Positions 8,459 through 17,838 of a stretch of DNA of 64,000 nucleotides are shown in pieces. A program made the translations under genes and the position numbers. The DNA comes from Candidatus Vicinibacter proximus. Lineage in GTDB: Bacteria > Bacteroidota > Bacteroidia > Chitinophagales > Saprospiraceae. Under the pieces are notes generated by a model, which was given only the letters and a program-made list of their open reading frames with translations, had not been told where the DNA came from and did not search any database. Positions within the stretch are counted from its first letter, which is position 1; the number at the start of each line of letters is the position of its first letter. Where the stretch lies: the NCBI GenBank assembly GCA_016713905.1, contig JADJOE010000002.1:124001-188000 (forward strand), written 5' to 3'.

Positions 8459-9247
8459 TTATTTGTTGGATTTCTTGAGATACTCATCCAGAGCCATGGT
8501 CATCGATGGCGTCTGTGGAGAAGGTGCCTGGATGTCTAGAATGAGCTTAGCATCGAGCACAGCCTTTGCCGTTGCGTTCCCAAAAGCAGCTAACCGTGTG
8601 GCCCCTTGTTCAAAATCCGGAAAATTTTCAAAAAGTGATTTTATATCCAGTTGGCTGAAAAACACCAAAATGTCGTATTTAATGTCCTTGAGGTCGGACA
8701 GGTCGGCACTTACGGTGCGATACATGACCGCCTCCTGGAATTTTATTTTGGTAGATTTAAGAAAATCGGAAACTTCACTGCTACCGGTGTCTGAACAAGG
8801 GAGGAGGAAGGTTCCTGCATCTTTATGTTTGTTAAATGCAGTCGCAAGTTCGGAGATATTCTTAGTCCCATGAAACACCTTACGCTTTCTGAAAATGATA
8901 AATTTCTGAAGGTAATTGGCAATGGTCTCGGTGGTGCAAAAATATTTGCACATTTCGGAGATCTTGACTCTGGACTCTTCCGCCAATCTGAAAAAATGGT
9001 CCACAGCATTCTTACTGGTGAAGATCACACAAGGGAATTCGTCATGACGAATTCTTTGTTTGCGGAATTCCTTCTCGGTAAGTCCGTCCACCTGGATAAA
9101 AGAACGCCAGTCTACCTGGACATTATACTTGTTCTCTATCTCGAAATAGGGGGATCGTTCGGGTTTAGGCTGTGAGACCAAAATGGTTTTCACCTTTTTC
9201 AGTCTGTCGGCTGGTGTGGTCGCAATGGTCGTCGTTTTCGTCGGCAT
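8459..9247 (-). CDS. hemD: Uroporphyrinogen-III synthase
   Basis: At 262 residues it fits the Bacteroidota HemD family, which cyclises hydroxymethylbilane to uroporphyrinogen III in haem synthesis. Supporting segments are VIFTSKNAVDHFF, where one domain begins; LPCSDTGSSEVSDFL; a central YRTV; VFFSQLDIKSLF; and AAFGNATAKAVLDA near the C-terminus. Overall sequence conservation in HemD is always low, so the assignment rests on the pattern and on the neighbour: DUF4271 membrane proteins commonly precede hemD in this phylum. The N-terminus is Thr-rich and may be unstructured. It lies 26 bases after the DUF4271 gene. Confidence 0.85.
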   Translation of the reverse strand: MPTKTTTIATTPADRLKKVKTILVSQPKPERSPYFEIENKYNVQVDWRSFIQVDGLTEKEFRKQRIRHDEFPCVIFTSKNAVDHFFRLAEESRVKISEMCKYFCTTETIANYLQKFIIFRKRKVFHGTKNISELATAFNKHKDAGTFLLPCSDTGSSEVSDFLKSTKIKFQEAVMYRTVSADLSDLKDIKYDILVFFSQLDIKSLFENFPDFEQGATRLAAFGNATAKAVLDAKLILDIQAPSPQTPSMTMALDEYLKKSNK

Positions 9248-9273
9248 TTACTGCGGCATTTTTGCTGTGCCTC

Positions 9274-10173
9274 CTAGACCGACCTATGAAAAAACTCATA
9301 AAGCAAAGCCAAGGGAGCGATTTCGAAGGTGCAAAGGTACAACAAAAAATGAAATATTGAGTTTCGCCATAGGTTGGTAGCCAATAATATTTCTTTCAAC
9401 TGCCGGAATACGTAACTTAGAAAGAGGAAAGCCAAAAACCACCACATAAGCTTTCGTGACCAGTCGGGATTGGAAAAGGCCAAAATAAAGTCAATTGGAA
9501 TCAATAAAACGCTCAGCATGCTGCCATAGCTGACTATGTTAAAGAGGTATCTATCTGTCTCTTTCACTACACCAAAGACCCATCCTAAGGCCCGTAGAGA
9601 AAGATGACGAATCAAATAAATTCCACTTACGCCAAGACTGATGTACAGTAGGATCAATGGATGGAGGCTGCCTTTCCACAAAATAAGACCCAAATAGATG
9701 AATATGCTCATGCCTGCAAAGTATAGTCCGTACAGGATGGGAAAGATCAACCTGTTCTCCTCTTTACTCTCCCTGTACAGTAAATTCATGAAATTTAGGT
9801 TTACATTACTCCGGTAAAGTTTGATCAAAAAATTCCGGTTGAGGTTCAGCGCGATGGACATCATAAACGTAAGAAAGAGCAAAAGCCAAAAGAGGATACT
9901 TCGAATTTCCGTTGGATCTTGTCTTACGGACATCCAGTGGTTAAAGACTACTTTAAAATAGTCCGGCTCAACAGCAAAGTTTGTTTTGACAGCTGCAGGA
10001 CGAAGCTCAAAAGGGTTTATCTGAAGTGCGGAGCTGTCCTTAGTAATTTTGGCAGAATCAGGGGTGTTATTGCCGGCGGGTCGCTGCAATTCAAAAGGAT
10101 TGACATTCTGTGCCTTAAGCCCATAAAGGCATAGACAAAGTAAAATAATCAGGGATCTCTTACCGGCTAACAT
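9274..10173 (-). CDS. DUF4271 membrane protein
   Basis: The 299-residue protein starts with a signal peptide or anchor (SLIILLCLCLYGLKAQ), followed by an Asn/Pro-rich stretch in which PFEL occurs twice (about residues 26-29 and 54-57). The C-terminal 200 residues hold about six membrane segments of the DUF4271 family. The family is confined to Bacteroidota, is usually encoded next to hemD, and has no established function. Its start lies one base after the stop of the response regulator, so translation is probably coupled. Whether it works in haem metabolism or in the signalling system is unknown. Confidence 0.85.
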   Translation of the reverse strand: MLAGKRSLIILLCLCLYGLKAQNVNPFELQRPAGNNTPDSAKITKDSSALQINPFELRPAAVKTNFAVEPDYFKVVFNHWMSVRQDPTEIRSILFWLLLFLTFMMSIALNLNRNFLIKLYRSNVNLNFMNLLYRESKEENRLIFPILYGLYFAGMSIFIYLGLILWKGSLHPLILLYISLGVSGIYLIRHLSLRALGWVFGVVKETDRYLFNIVSYGSMLSVLLIPIDFILAFSNPDWSRKLMWWFLAFLFLSYVFRQLKEILLATNLWRNSIFHFLLYLCTFEIAPLALLYEFFHRSV

Positions 10174-10174
10174 T

Positions 10175-10864
10175 CTAAGGGCAAAGAAACTTAAAACCTA
10201 TACCATGTATGTTGTCGATTTTTATGGCCGGATCTTCACTGAGGTATTTGCGTAATCTGGAAATAAAAACATCCAGGCTACGGCCCATAAAATAATCATC
10301 CTCGCCCCAGAGACTCTCCAGGATTACAGAACGTTTGATCACTTTGTTTTTATTTTTAAGCAAGAAGTCCAGCAGCTCACTTTCTCTTTGCGTCAGGATG
10401 CGCACATTGGTATCTTTGATCAATTGGTATTCAAGCGGAAGGTATTTGTACATTCCTACAACCAATTCCTGTTCCTGTGTAGGTGCTTCAAAAACCCTGC
10501 TGCGTCGCAGGAAAATCTCTATTTTCAGAATGAGTTCTTCGATGCTGAATGGTTTGGTAAGATAATCGTCCCCGCCCAGTCTCAAGCCATGAATCCTATC
10601 TTCTTTAAGGGATTTAGCCGTAAGAAAGAGGATGGGTATCTGCTGATCTTTCTTTCGCACATTCTCGGCAAGCGTAAATCCATCCATCTCCGGTAACATC
10701 ACATCAAAAATGCACAAATCGAATTTTTCATTTTTGAAAACCTCGAATGCAATGGCACCGTTTACGCAATGTACTACTTCATAACCCTGAAGTTCCAGGT
10801 GGTCTTTGGTGATGAAACTTAGGGTTTCATCATCTTCTGCATAAAGTAATCTGGCTTTTTTCAT
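10175..10864 (-). CDS. Two-component response regulator, OmpR/PhoB family
   Basis: The 229-residue protein has a receiver domain with the acidic pocket (LYAEDDE), the phospho-acceptor Asp in CIFDVMLPEMDGF (about residue 54), and the conserved Lys in YLTKPF. A C-terminal winged-helix Trans_reg_C domain follows, with RSLDVFISRLRKYL as recognition region. It overlaps the kinase gene by four bases (ATGA-type coupling), so the two form a cognate pair. It is a transcription factor; target genes cannot be inferred, but its own operon is a candidate. Confidence 0.95.
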   Translation of the reverse strand: MKKARLLYAEDDETLSFITKDHLELQGYEVVHCVNGAIAFEVFKNEKFDLCIFDVMLPEMDGFTLAENVRKKDQQIPILFLTAKSLKEDRIHGLRLGGDDYLTKPFSIEELILKIEIFLRRSRVFEAPTQEQELVVGMYKYLPLEYQLIKDTNVRILTQRESELLDFLLKNKNKVIKRSVILESLWGEDDYFMGRSLDVFISRLRKYLSEDPAIKIDNIHGIGFKFLCP

Positions 10865-12135
10865 TCAAAACTGTTTTTACATGTGATCGTCACCGTAGTT
10901 CCCTCTCCATAAACACTCTGCAAATTAAGTTCAAATTCGTGAGCATCGCAAATTCTTTTTACATAGTAAAGTCCAATGCCAAATCCTTTGACATTATGGA
11001 CATCTCCGGTTGGGACACGGTAGAACTTCTGAAATAACTTATCCAAGTCATGGGCTTGTATTCCAATACCTCTATCTTCTACTTCAATAATCAGTTTGTC
11101 TTTGTCATTGGAAGTCCGGATGGTGATTTCAGGATTGTTCCTGCTGTATTTCACTGCATTGTCCAGCAAGTTGGATATGACGTTGGTCATGTGAAAACGA
11201 TCCGCTCTGATTCTGAATTTATAGGCATCCAGTCTCATCTGCAGACTTCCTCCACCATCACCGAGTCGGAATGCATATTGACTACTGCATTGTTTGATCA
11301 GTTCGTGTAAATCCAATTCCTCTTTGTTAAGCGAAAAAGAAGATGATTCCATCTTGGCAATCTGCAATACCTTTTCAACCTGATCATTCAGTCGCTGATT
11401 TTGATCGCGAATGATCTGAGCATATTGAGTCAAACGTTTATCCTCTTCAACGAGTGGATGATGCAAAAGCACATCGGCAGATATTTTAATAGAGGAAATG
11501 GGGGTTTTAAATTCATGGGTCATGTTGTTTACAAAATCCCTCATCAACTCAGAGTATCTTTTTTGTCGTAAAATAACAATGATGGCTGCGCTGAATATGG
11601 CACAAGCAATAAACAATAAAATCGTTGAAAACCAAATGGATTTCATCTCCACCCACAAGAAAGATTTTTTCTCCGGAAAACGTACCACAAAATAATAATT
11701 CTCCGGTTTTTTCTTTCCTCTGTTCTTTTTTACGGTAACTTTTTTATCTGCCTTTGCGACCAGACAACATTCACTAAAAACAAGTTCGTTGGTATTGCAA
11801 TTATAAATTCCATATTCAAACAATGTAGTTATTCCCTGCTTGTCCAATTCTGTCTCCAGAAAAGTCTGCAAAATTGTCTGGTCAATTGGAGAATTTACAT
11901 TGACTTCGTAAATGTTTGAGGACTCCATTTTAATCAATCCCTTTTCAGGCAACTTCACGCCATTGTATTTGGCGATTTCCACAGCAGTGTTTCGCAAAGC
12001 AATATTTACTGCTCTGTGAAATTCTCCTTCCTCCTTGTTGTAATTTTTGTAAATATAAACGCCCTGCATTACGAAAATCCCAATGATGGTCAAGGCACCC
12101 AAAAAAACAAGAACTCGTATTTTAAATGAGGACAT
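10861..12135 (-). CDS. Membrane sensor histidine kinase
   Basis: The 424-residue protein has two transmembrane segments, near residues 8-26 and 166-188, enclosing a periplasmic sensor region of about 140 residues with no recognised ligand domain. The cytoplasmic part has the HisKA box NNMTHEFKTPISSIK with the phosphorylated His, N box NVISNLLDNAVKYS, and ATP-binding boxes VEDRGIGI, LFQKFYRVP and GFGIGLYYVKRI. There is no HAMP domain. It heads a compact run of five genes: kinase, regulator, DUF4271, hemD and Nudix. The periplasmic part has Cys residues in YNCNTNELVFSECC, which could be redox-sensitive (inference). Confidence 0.94.
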   Translation of the reverse strand: MSSFKIRVLVFLGALTIIGIFVMQGVYIYKNYNKEEGEFHRAVNIALRNTAVEIAKYNGVKLPEKGLIKMESSNIYEVNVNSPIDQTILQTFLETELDKQGITTLFEYGIYNCNTNELVFSECCLVAKADKKVTVKKNRGKKKPENYYFVVRFPEKKSFLWVEMKSIWFSTILLFIACAIFSAAIIVILRQKRYSELMRDFVNNMTHEFKTPISSIKISADVLLHHPLVEEDKRLTQYAQIIRDQNQRLNDQVEKVLQIAKMESSSFSLNKEELDLHELIKQCSSQYAFRLGDGGGSLQMRLDAYKFRIRADRFHMTNVISNLLDNAVKYSRNNPEITIRTSNDKDKLIIEVEDRGIGIQAHDLDKLFQKFYRVPTGDVHNVKGFGIGLYYVKRICDAHEFELNLQSVYGEGTTVTITCKNSFE

Positions 12136-12229
12136 TTTGGTCGAAAAAATTAATTAGGCAGGGCACAAAATTTAAATGATTGCTTCATTCAAAACCATGA
12201 TACAAATCAAATATTAGGCTTTTAAAAAA

Positions 12230-12649
12230 TCACTTTTTAGGTACAACGATGCAGCGGCTCAGTACGACATCCATCAATTTTCCGGTACAAATTCCTTTCA
12301 ATTGCAGTTCTGTACCCGGTTCGTATTTTTGTTTAACAGGATCTGTCTTGGTATCAAACTCACAGATAATGCCACCCATTGGAGAACCGGTCTCCAAAGA
12401 CAATCCGGTCATGCCTGTATCATTAACTACAGTGCCTTGCACTTTCCCGCTGACCAAAATTATTTTATTGAGATACTTTTTATTGGCTTCGTCTTCATTG
12501 GCATCAAACTGATTGTACAAATCCTCTGCAGTAAGACTGAAGTCTTCCTTCATGTCTTTCATGACATCAAAAGGTTTGTTGTACATTTTATAACCAATGT
12601 AAGCACCAACTCCCAGTGCCAGGATGATAATAACAGCCCATTTTTTCAT
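12230..12649 (-). CDS. Membrane-anchored OB-fold (tRNA_anti-like) protein
   Basis: The 139-residue protein has one N-terminal membrane anchor (WAVIIILALGVGAYIGYKMY) and then a domain that looks like the OB-fold tRNA_anti-like family found in Bacteroidota: NKIILVSGKV, then LQLKGICTGKLMDVVLSRC. The family has no established role, and nucleic-acid binding is not implied for exported members. It lies 94 bases upstream of the first kinase gene on the same strand and may or may not share its promoter. Confidence 0.6.
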   Translation of the reverse strand: MKKWAVIIILALGVGAYIGYKMYNKPFDVMKDMKEDFSLTAEDLYNQFDANEDEANKKYLNKIILVSGKVQGTVVNDTGMTGLSLETGSPMGGIICEFDTKTDPVKQKYEPGTELQLKGICTGKLMDVVLSRCIVVPKK

Positions 12650-12841
12650 GCTTTTGAAATTTGATGTAAACTTAATATAAATACAACTTCCCCGGCAGTC
12701 CTTTTGGATAAATCAATTCTTAGCTTTGAACGCAGGTTCTTTAAGTCCATTGTATTCACAATATACCTTTGAGAAAGCTTAGGAAATAAATGTGGCATAC
12801 TTATGAATTTACAGGAATACTATCCCAACACACAACCATAT

Positions 12842-13651
12842 CTAAGTCTGATGCGCATTTACTTCTTTTGAATGATTCAGGAGCACTTCATGGATAAAAG
12901 GATTTCCGGCCAATATATGAGGACTGTAAAGTGGGTTCAGCTGCCCATCCATATCCGTAACCAGACCACCCGCTTCTTCCACCAATAATATTCCGGCTGC
13001 GACATCCCATGGATTGATCAGGGCTTCATAATACCCATCAAATCTGCCGCATGCTGTATAAGCCAGATCTAATGCGGCTGATCCAAGTCTGCGAAGCCCC
13101 CTGGCTTCTTCCAAAATTAACCTTAGAAGCACAATAAGAGAGGATATATTCTTTCGAGCATAAGGGAATCCGGTAGCGATGACTGCATCAGATAACAGCG
13201 GAGTCTTGCTCACCTGAATTTTCTTTCCATTCATCCAGGCTCCTCCTCCTTTCCAGGCATAAAAGCTTTCATTTTGCATGGGATCATAAATGGCACCGAG
13301 AATAGGTCTTCCATTTTTTACGAGCGCAATACTTACACAAAAGACCGGAATATGTTGAAGAAAATTAGTCGTGCCATCCAACGGATCTATAACCCAAGTA
13401 TATTCCTTACCCGTCAGCTGCTCAGTGGTGCCTTCTTCTGTAAGGAATGCAGCATCCGGAAAGATTTCTTTCAGTTGGGTCACAATCATTTTCTCTGTCT
13501 CTTTGTCCACGTAGGTTACAAGACTGTGTTTTTCCTTAACTTCAATGTGTTCCGAGGTAACTCGTTCCAATTCTCCACGAATAAAACATCCGGCTTCTTT
13601 AGCTACGGATATTAATTTGTCGCAGAGATCTTGCAATTGATTTTTTTCCAT
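12842..13651 (-). CDS. Inositol monophosphatase family protein
   Basis: The 269-residue protein fits the size and motifs of the family. It has a metal-binding Glu pair in FLTEEGTTEQ, the signature WVIDPLDGTTNF with Asp ligands, and the C-terminal WDVAAGILLVEEAGG. These Mg-dependent, Li-sensitive phosphatases hydrolyse inositol-1-phosphate or related sugar and nucleotide phosphates. The physiological substrate in Bacteroidota is not settled, so SuhB- or CysQ-like roles stay open. It stands alone, with about 190 bases on its 3' side and 215 on its 5' side, and is divergent from OsmC. Confidence 0.92.
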   Translation of the reverse strand: MEKNQLQDLCDKLISVAKEAGCFIRGELERVTSEHIEVKEKHSLVTYVDKETEKMIVTQLKEIFPDAAFLTEEGTTEQLTGKEYTWVIDPLDGTTNFLQHIPVFCVSIALVKNGRPILGAIYDPMQNESFYAWKGGGAWMNGKKIQVSKTPLLSDAVIATGFPYARKNISSLIVLLRLILEEARGLRRLGSAALDLAYTACGRFDGYYEALINPWDVAAGILLVEEAGGLVTDMDGQLNPLYSPHILAGNPFIHEVLLNHSKEVNAHQT

Positions 13652-13866
13652 TTTTTAATCATGCTAATATTTAAAAGTATAAAATCAAGTTTATTCATTT
13701 TTGTAGTAATTACCTATCCTGACGAATAAAATTACTTAATATGAAACCCTTAACTTTATTTCTAGAGGAGGATCGGCTTAATTAAAAAAAATTCCGGACC
13801 CGACCGCCATGAACCAAACCATTATCGTGGTGTTTTGTTCTTTCATTTCAGTATAAAAAAAGAAAT

Positions 13867-14280
13867 ATGATTAGAACAGCAGACGCTCAATGGCAAGGAT
13901 CAGGTAAGGAAGGAAGTGGCAACCTCAGCACACAAAGTGGAATACTTAATCACACGCAATATTCATTTCTGTCCAGATTCGAACAGGGAATCGGAACCAA
14001 TCCGGAAGAATTGGTTGCAGCAGCCCATGCAGGTTGTTTCAGTATGAAATTAAGTTTTGTTTTAGGTGAAGCCGGATTCAAACCCGAACTTTTGGAGACC
14101 CAATGCAGGATTAAGTTTGAAAATGGAAGTATTGTTTCTTCACATTTGGTCTTAAAAGCAAAAGTAGATGGGATATCAGAAGAGGTTTTCGCAGAATGTG
14201 TGCACAATGCAGAAAAGAACTGTCCAATCTCTAAATTGCTGAACACTGCTATTTCTGTAGAATACAGTCTGAATATATAG
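13867..14280 (+). CDS. OsmC family peroxiredoxin-like protein
   Basis: The 137-residue protein carries both reactive Cys motifs of the OsmC/Ohr fold: AAHAGCFSM (about residue 58) and NCPISKLL (about residue 122). Such dimeric proteins reduce organic hydroperoxides in the cytoplasm. The N-terminal ADAQWQGSGKEGSG and the FEQGIGTNPEEL segment place it in the OsmC rather than the Ohr branch. An A-rich AAAAAAAGAA directly before the ATG is a typical Bacteroidota leader. It stands alone between divergent IMPase and convergent regulator genes. Confidence 0.92.
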   Translation: MIRTADAQWQGSGKEGSGNLSTQSGILNHTQYSFLSRFEQGIGTNPEELVAAAHAGCFSMKLSFVLGEAGFKPELLETQCRIKFENGSIVSSHLVLKAKVDGISEEVFAECVHNAEKNCPISKLLNTAISVEYSLNI

Positions 14281-14339
14281 ATTTCACGAGAATTCTCTCT
14301 AGGCTGATTACCGCTTGACTTAGCAACGTTTGGGAAGGT

Positions 14340-15095
14340 TTACAATTCCGAACCTTCTTCTCCATGGATGATCATTCTGAATCCATTTCCATGTATGTTG
14401 CTGATTTCAATATTTGAATCATTGGCCAGGTATTTTCTGAGTTTGGTCACAAACACATCCATACTTCTGGCAGTGAAATAGTTGTCCTCACCCCAAATCT
14501 TAGATAAGGCTTCCGATCTTGCAAGAATATTGTTTCGGTGCTCACAGAACATTTTTAACAACTGAGCTTCTTTAGGACTTAGCTTTACTTTATCGTGTAT
14601 TTCTTCATTTTCCTTGAGGTATAGAACCCTAAGCGGAAAATTAAAATGATACTTACCTATTTGGTAGTCGTTCACTTCCTCTGAAGGATTGTTCTTGTTC
14701 TTTTGGGCCCTTTTAAGAATTGCCTGTACTCTGTAAAGCAATTCCTCAGAGTTAAAAGGCTTGGTAACATAATCGTCAGCACCAATTCGGAATCCTTCTA
14801 CAATATCCTCTTTGAGGGTCCTTGCGGTTAGAAAAATGATAGGGACCTCTGCACTTTTGGTACGGATGTCTTTCGCAAGGGTAAAACCATCCTTCCTGGG
14901 CATCATGACGTCCAGAATACAAAGGTCATAGGTACCCCTTCTGTAATGTTCAAATCCATCTATACCATCCACAGCAAGGTCTACATCGTAACCATGCATT
15001 TCAAGATAAGACTTAAGAACATCACCGAAATTACGGTCATCTTCAACCAATAGAATTTTTGTATTCGGTTTGTTTTCGGTATTTGCTGCAATCAT
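14340..15095 (-). CDS. Two-component response regulator, OmpR/PhoB family (second pair)
   Basis: The 251-residue protein has a receiver domain with LLVEDDRNFGDVLK, the phospho-acceptor Asp in CILDVMMPRKDGF and the conserved Lys in YVTKPF. A winged-helix DNA-binding domain follows (FTARSMDVFVTKLRKYL). It is clearly paralogous to the regulator at 10175-10864; both end with a Gly-phi-Gly-Phe segment after NIHG. It lies 71 bases after the kinase gene at 15167-16648 and forms a pair with it. Confidence 0.95.
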   Translation of the reverse strand: MIAANTENKPNTKILLVEDDRNFGDVLKSYLEMHGYDVDLAVDGIDGFEHYRRGTYDLCILDVMMPRKDGFTLAKDIRTKSAEVPIIFLTARTLKEDIVEGFRIGADDYVTKPFNSEELLYRVQAILKRAQKNKNNPSEEVNDYQIGKYHFNFPLRVLYLKENEEIHDKVKLSPKEAQLLKMFCEHRNNILARSEALSKIWGEDNYFTARSMDVFVTKLRKYLANDSNIEISNIHGNGFRMIIHGEEGSEL

Positions 15096-15166
15096 AAAGT
15101 GAGAATTATACTCAGTTACTAACGTTTAAAATTGAAAAATATATACTGTCCCATTAAAAATTTGGA

Positions 15167-16648
15167 TTAATTGGGAAAATAAAGTGTAAAAGTAGATCCC
15201 TTACCGGGTTCGGAGCTTACCTCAATAGTGCCATTGTGGGCTTGCACCATGGCTTTAACATAGCTTAAGCCAAGTCCAAAACCCTTTACATCATGTAAAT
15301 TGCCTGTAGGTACCCGATAGAATTTTTCAAAGATCATTTTTTGTGCATCTTTGGTCATTCCTATTCCGGTATCTATTACTTTGATTTGAATTCCTTTCTT
15401 CGCATTTTCGGTAATAATCCGGATAGATGGGGATTCCATGGAATATTTGTTGGCATTGTCCAGCAGATTGTAGATTATGTTGGTCATGTGCGTTTGATCT
15501 GCTCTCAGAATGGCATTAGAAGCGCCCAGTTCTTCATGTATCTGTCCGTTCTTTTGGTTCACCTGCAAACTGATGTTCCTGACCGCTTCCCGAATAATTT
15601 CATGAATGTCCAATGACTTGAGGTTAAGTTGGAAATCATGCTTATCGAGCAATGCCATTTGCAAAACTTTTTCCACCTGGCTTAACATTCTGCGGTTCTC
15701 TTGCTTGATGATATCCATGAACCTCCTGATCTTGTCCGGAGACTGGATGATCATTGGAGAAAGAATAGAATCTGAAGCCAGGGATATAGTAGCTATTGGT
15801 GTTTTAAATTCATGGGTCATGTTGTTGACAAAATCATTTTTGATTTCGGATAATTTTTTCTGTCGAAAAATCACATAAATCACATAAATAAAACAACCCA
15901 AAATCAAACCCGTAAGCAACAAGGATAAGAAAACTATTGGCAAAACGGATTTCCACAACCATGACTGCTTGGTTGGAAAAACCACTTTTAAAATACCGGG
16001 GGAACCGCTTGCTGTAGAAAACAAAGCCACCCTGTAGGAAGTTTCTGTCAATACTTTATCATCCTCAATGTCCGAGCGGGAAGCATTTGTATTAGTTGCC
16101 AGATCTACCACATAATTTTCATTCAAAATGACTAAACTCTTATGAGCATTGTCATAGACACCAAAGGAATATTTTAAATTGAGATTGAGTTCGTCGAATT
16201 CGTGTTTTAGTAAGGCTGAGAGTTTTTGGGGATTGATGCGTTGCTCCAAACCAGCGGGATGTATCCGCAACTCACGATCTATCATTTCCACAATCTCTTT
16301 CTTCTTATCCCAGCTGTATTCAGGATCCAGTGTACTGAAACTACTGGAGTCCATGATTGCTGAAATTTGATTGCTCATCAGCAAGGTGGCATATTCCAAA
16401 AGACGTTTTTGATCTTCCAATGGCCTGTTCCCTTCTTGTATCCATTTTTCAATTTGCGAAAGCTCCCAATTTTCCTTTTCCTTTTCCAGTTTGTCGGCAA
16501 CTCTTTTTAAAGCTGTGATGATGTGGTCATCAAATTGTTTTTCATTGAGCTTAACCGACCAGTTGATCCAATAAAACTGCAGAATGACGGTACCCAGAAG
16601 GGCAACACCCATCAATCCAATAACCAGCCAAATTGCTTTTTTATTCAT
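15167..16648 (-). CDS. Membrane sensor histidine kinase (second pair)
   Basis: The 493-residue protein has transmembrane segments near residues 7-28 and 236-262 around a large periplasmic domain of about 205 residues that I cannot assign. The kinase core has NNMTHEFKTPIATIS with the phosphorylated His, N box IIYNLLDNANKYS, and boxes VIDTGIGM, IFEKFYRVP and GFGLGLSYVKAM. The core is strongly similar to the kinase at 10861-12135, but the sensor regions differ. The pairs are therefore duplicated signalling modules that probably sense different inputs. Confidence 0.94.
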   Translation of the reverse strand: MNKKAIWLVIGLMGVALLGTVILQFYWINWSVKLNEKQFDDHIITALKRVADKLEKEKENWELSQIEKWIQEGNRPLEDQKRLLEYATLLMSNQISAIMDSSSFSTLDPEYSWDKKKEIVEMIDRELRIHPAGLEQRINPQKLSALLKHEFDELNLNLKYSFGVYDNAHKSLVILNENYVVDLATNTNASRSDIEDDKVLTETSYRVALFSTASGSPGILKVVFPTKQSWLWKSVLPIVFLSLLLTGLILGCFIYVIYVIFRQKKLSEIKNDFVNNMTHEFKTPIATISLASDSILSPMIIQSPDKIRRFMDIIKQENRRMLSQVEKVLQMALLDKHDFQLNLKSLDIHEIIREAVRNISLQVNQKNGQIHEELGASNAILRADQTHMTNIIYNLLDNANKYSMESPSIRIITENAKKGIQIKVIDTGIGMTKDAQKMIFEKFYRVPTGNLHDVKGFGLGLSYVKAMVQAHNGTIEVSSEPGKGSTFTLYFPN

Positions 16649-16770
16649 TCTAGCAAAGATGGGACAACCGAAAGATATTTTGGTTCAAACAATTCCAGAT
16701 TAAAATTCTTTAACCAAGGTTTAACCAATCCTTTCTGATGAAAATTGGTGCATCAATTTACCTGTAAAAA

Positions 16771-17838
16771 TTACCTGGCGTACCAGGTCCTGAGTACCTC
16801 TTCCGCTTTTTTTCCCTGAGGTGTATAGTCCTTTTCAGGATAACCCTCATGGCCTTCACCATCCGGAAACCATTTCCAGACAAAACCTCCTGCCCAAAAA
16901 TCTTTATCCCACCAACTACTGAATAATGCATGATACGCCACTGCCTGTGCCTCCTCATTTAGGGATAAGGTTCTTATATTTTTTTCCAGTTCCCAGGTCT
17001 TGCCTGCACATCCACTGACAGTCAGATATCCATATTCCGTAAATAATATTTGTTTGTGGTGCTTGTCGGCAAATTGCGCCAAACTTTCCAGATAAGGCGC
17101 CCAGGCTGATTTTAGTGTGGCAGTGTCCGGTTCAGATTCGTTGCTTAATGGAAAGTAGGCACTGATCCCAATATAATCCAATTCATCCCAAAATGGCACC
17201 TGAGCATAATCATCCCAATTGGCAGAATAACAAATCTTCCCTTTATATATCTTCTTCACCTGAGCAACCAAATCAAACCAGAATGCAGGTCTCTTCTGTG
17301 CAGATAGATTAAATTCAGTACCAATACAAAATAATTCAACCTTAAGTTCTTCTGCAAGCGATGCCATTCTGAGCAGGTAACCGGAGTACTGAGATTCCCA
17401 CTGCTCCCAATCTAATGGATTCGCAAAATCCAAAGATCCTGTCCAACCTTTATGGATATAAACCTGGGGTTTAAGCATTACCTTAAGTTTGTTTTCTTTT
17501 GCAATCACTATGGTTTTTCTGGCACCTTGCTCTGTCTCCCCCCACCATTGCCAGCTGTTGTCGCCATATTTAACTTCGGGTTTGTTTAAGGGAGTGTAGG
17601 CATAAGGAATCACGGCAATCCATTCTGCGTTAACGCTCCTTATGCTGTGTGCAGGATTTTCTTTAAATGGTTTCGGTGGAGCAACTAAAGATATTCCCTT
17701 GATTCTTGGATATACCGAAGAAACCCGGTTATCCCGAATTTCATGATTCAACTTTGCGCTATCTTGTACAGTAGAGTTCCAAAATAGAATTGCCACAGCA
17801 CAAATAAACAGTATTGAAAAAAATATTTTAAGAAACAT
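16771..17838 (-). CDS. Glycoside hydrolase TIM-barrel protein, GH113-like
   Basis: The 355-residue protein has an N-terminal membrane anchor or signal peptide (FFSILFICAVAILFW), so it is probably periplasmic or surface-located. The body matches the GH113-type TIM barrel known from beta-mannanases: KLKVMLKPQVYIHKG, a putative acid/base Glu in FCIGTEFN (about residue 168), YIGISAYFPL, and a putative nucleophile Glu in ILFTEYGY (about 270). A late GFVWKWFPDGEG loop is also typical. Mannan as substrate is family inference only. There is no sorting domain and no SusCD-like or other carbohydrate-utilisation neighbour. Confidence 0.8.
   Translation of the reverse strand: MFLKIFFSILFICAVAILFWNSTVQDSAKLNHEIRDNRVSSVYPRIKGISLVAPPKPFKENPAHSIRSVNAEWIAVIPYAYTPLNKPEVKYGDNSWQWWGETEQGARKTIVIAKENKLKVMLKPQVYIHKGWTGSLDFANPLDWEQWESQYSGYLLRMASLAEELKVELFCIGTEFNLSAQKRPAFWFDLVAQVKKIYKGKICYSANWDDYAQVPFWDELDYIGISAYFPLSNESEPDTATLKSAWAPYLESLAQFADKHHKQILFTEYGYLTVSGCAGKTWELEKNIRTLSLNEEAQAVAYHALFSSWWDKDFWAGGFVWKWFPDGEGHEGYPEKDYTPQGKKAEEVLRTWYAR

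Noticed and set aside
8825..9175. 116-codon plus-strand frame
   Set aside because: It is entirely antisense to hemD and has no family resemblance.
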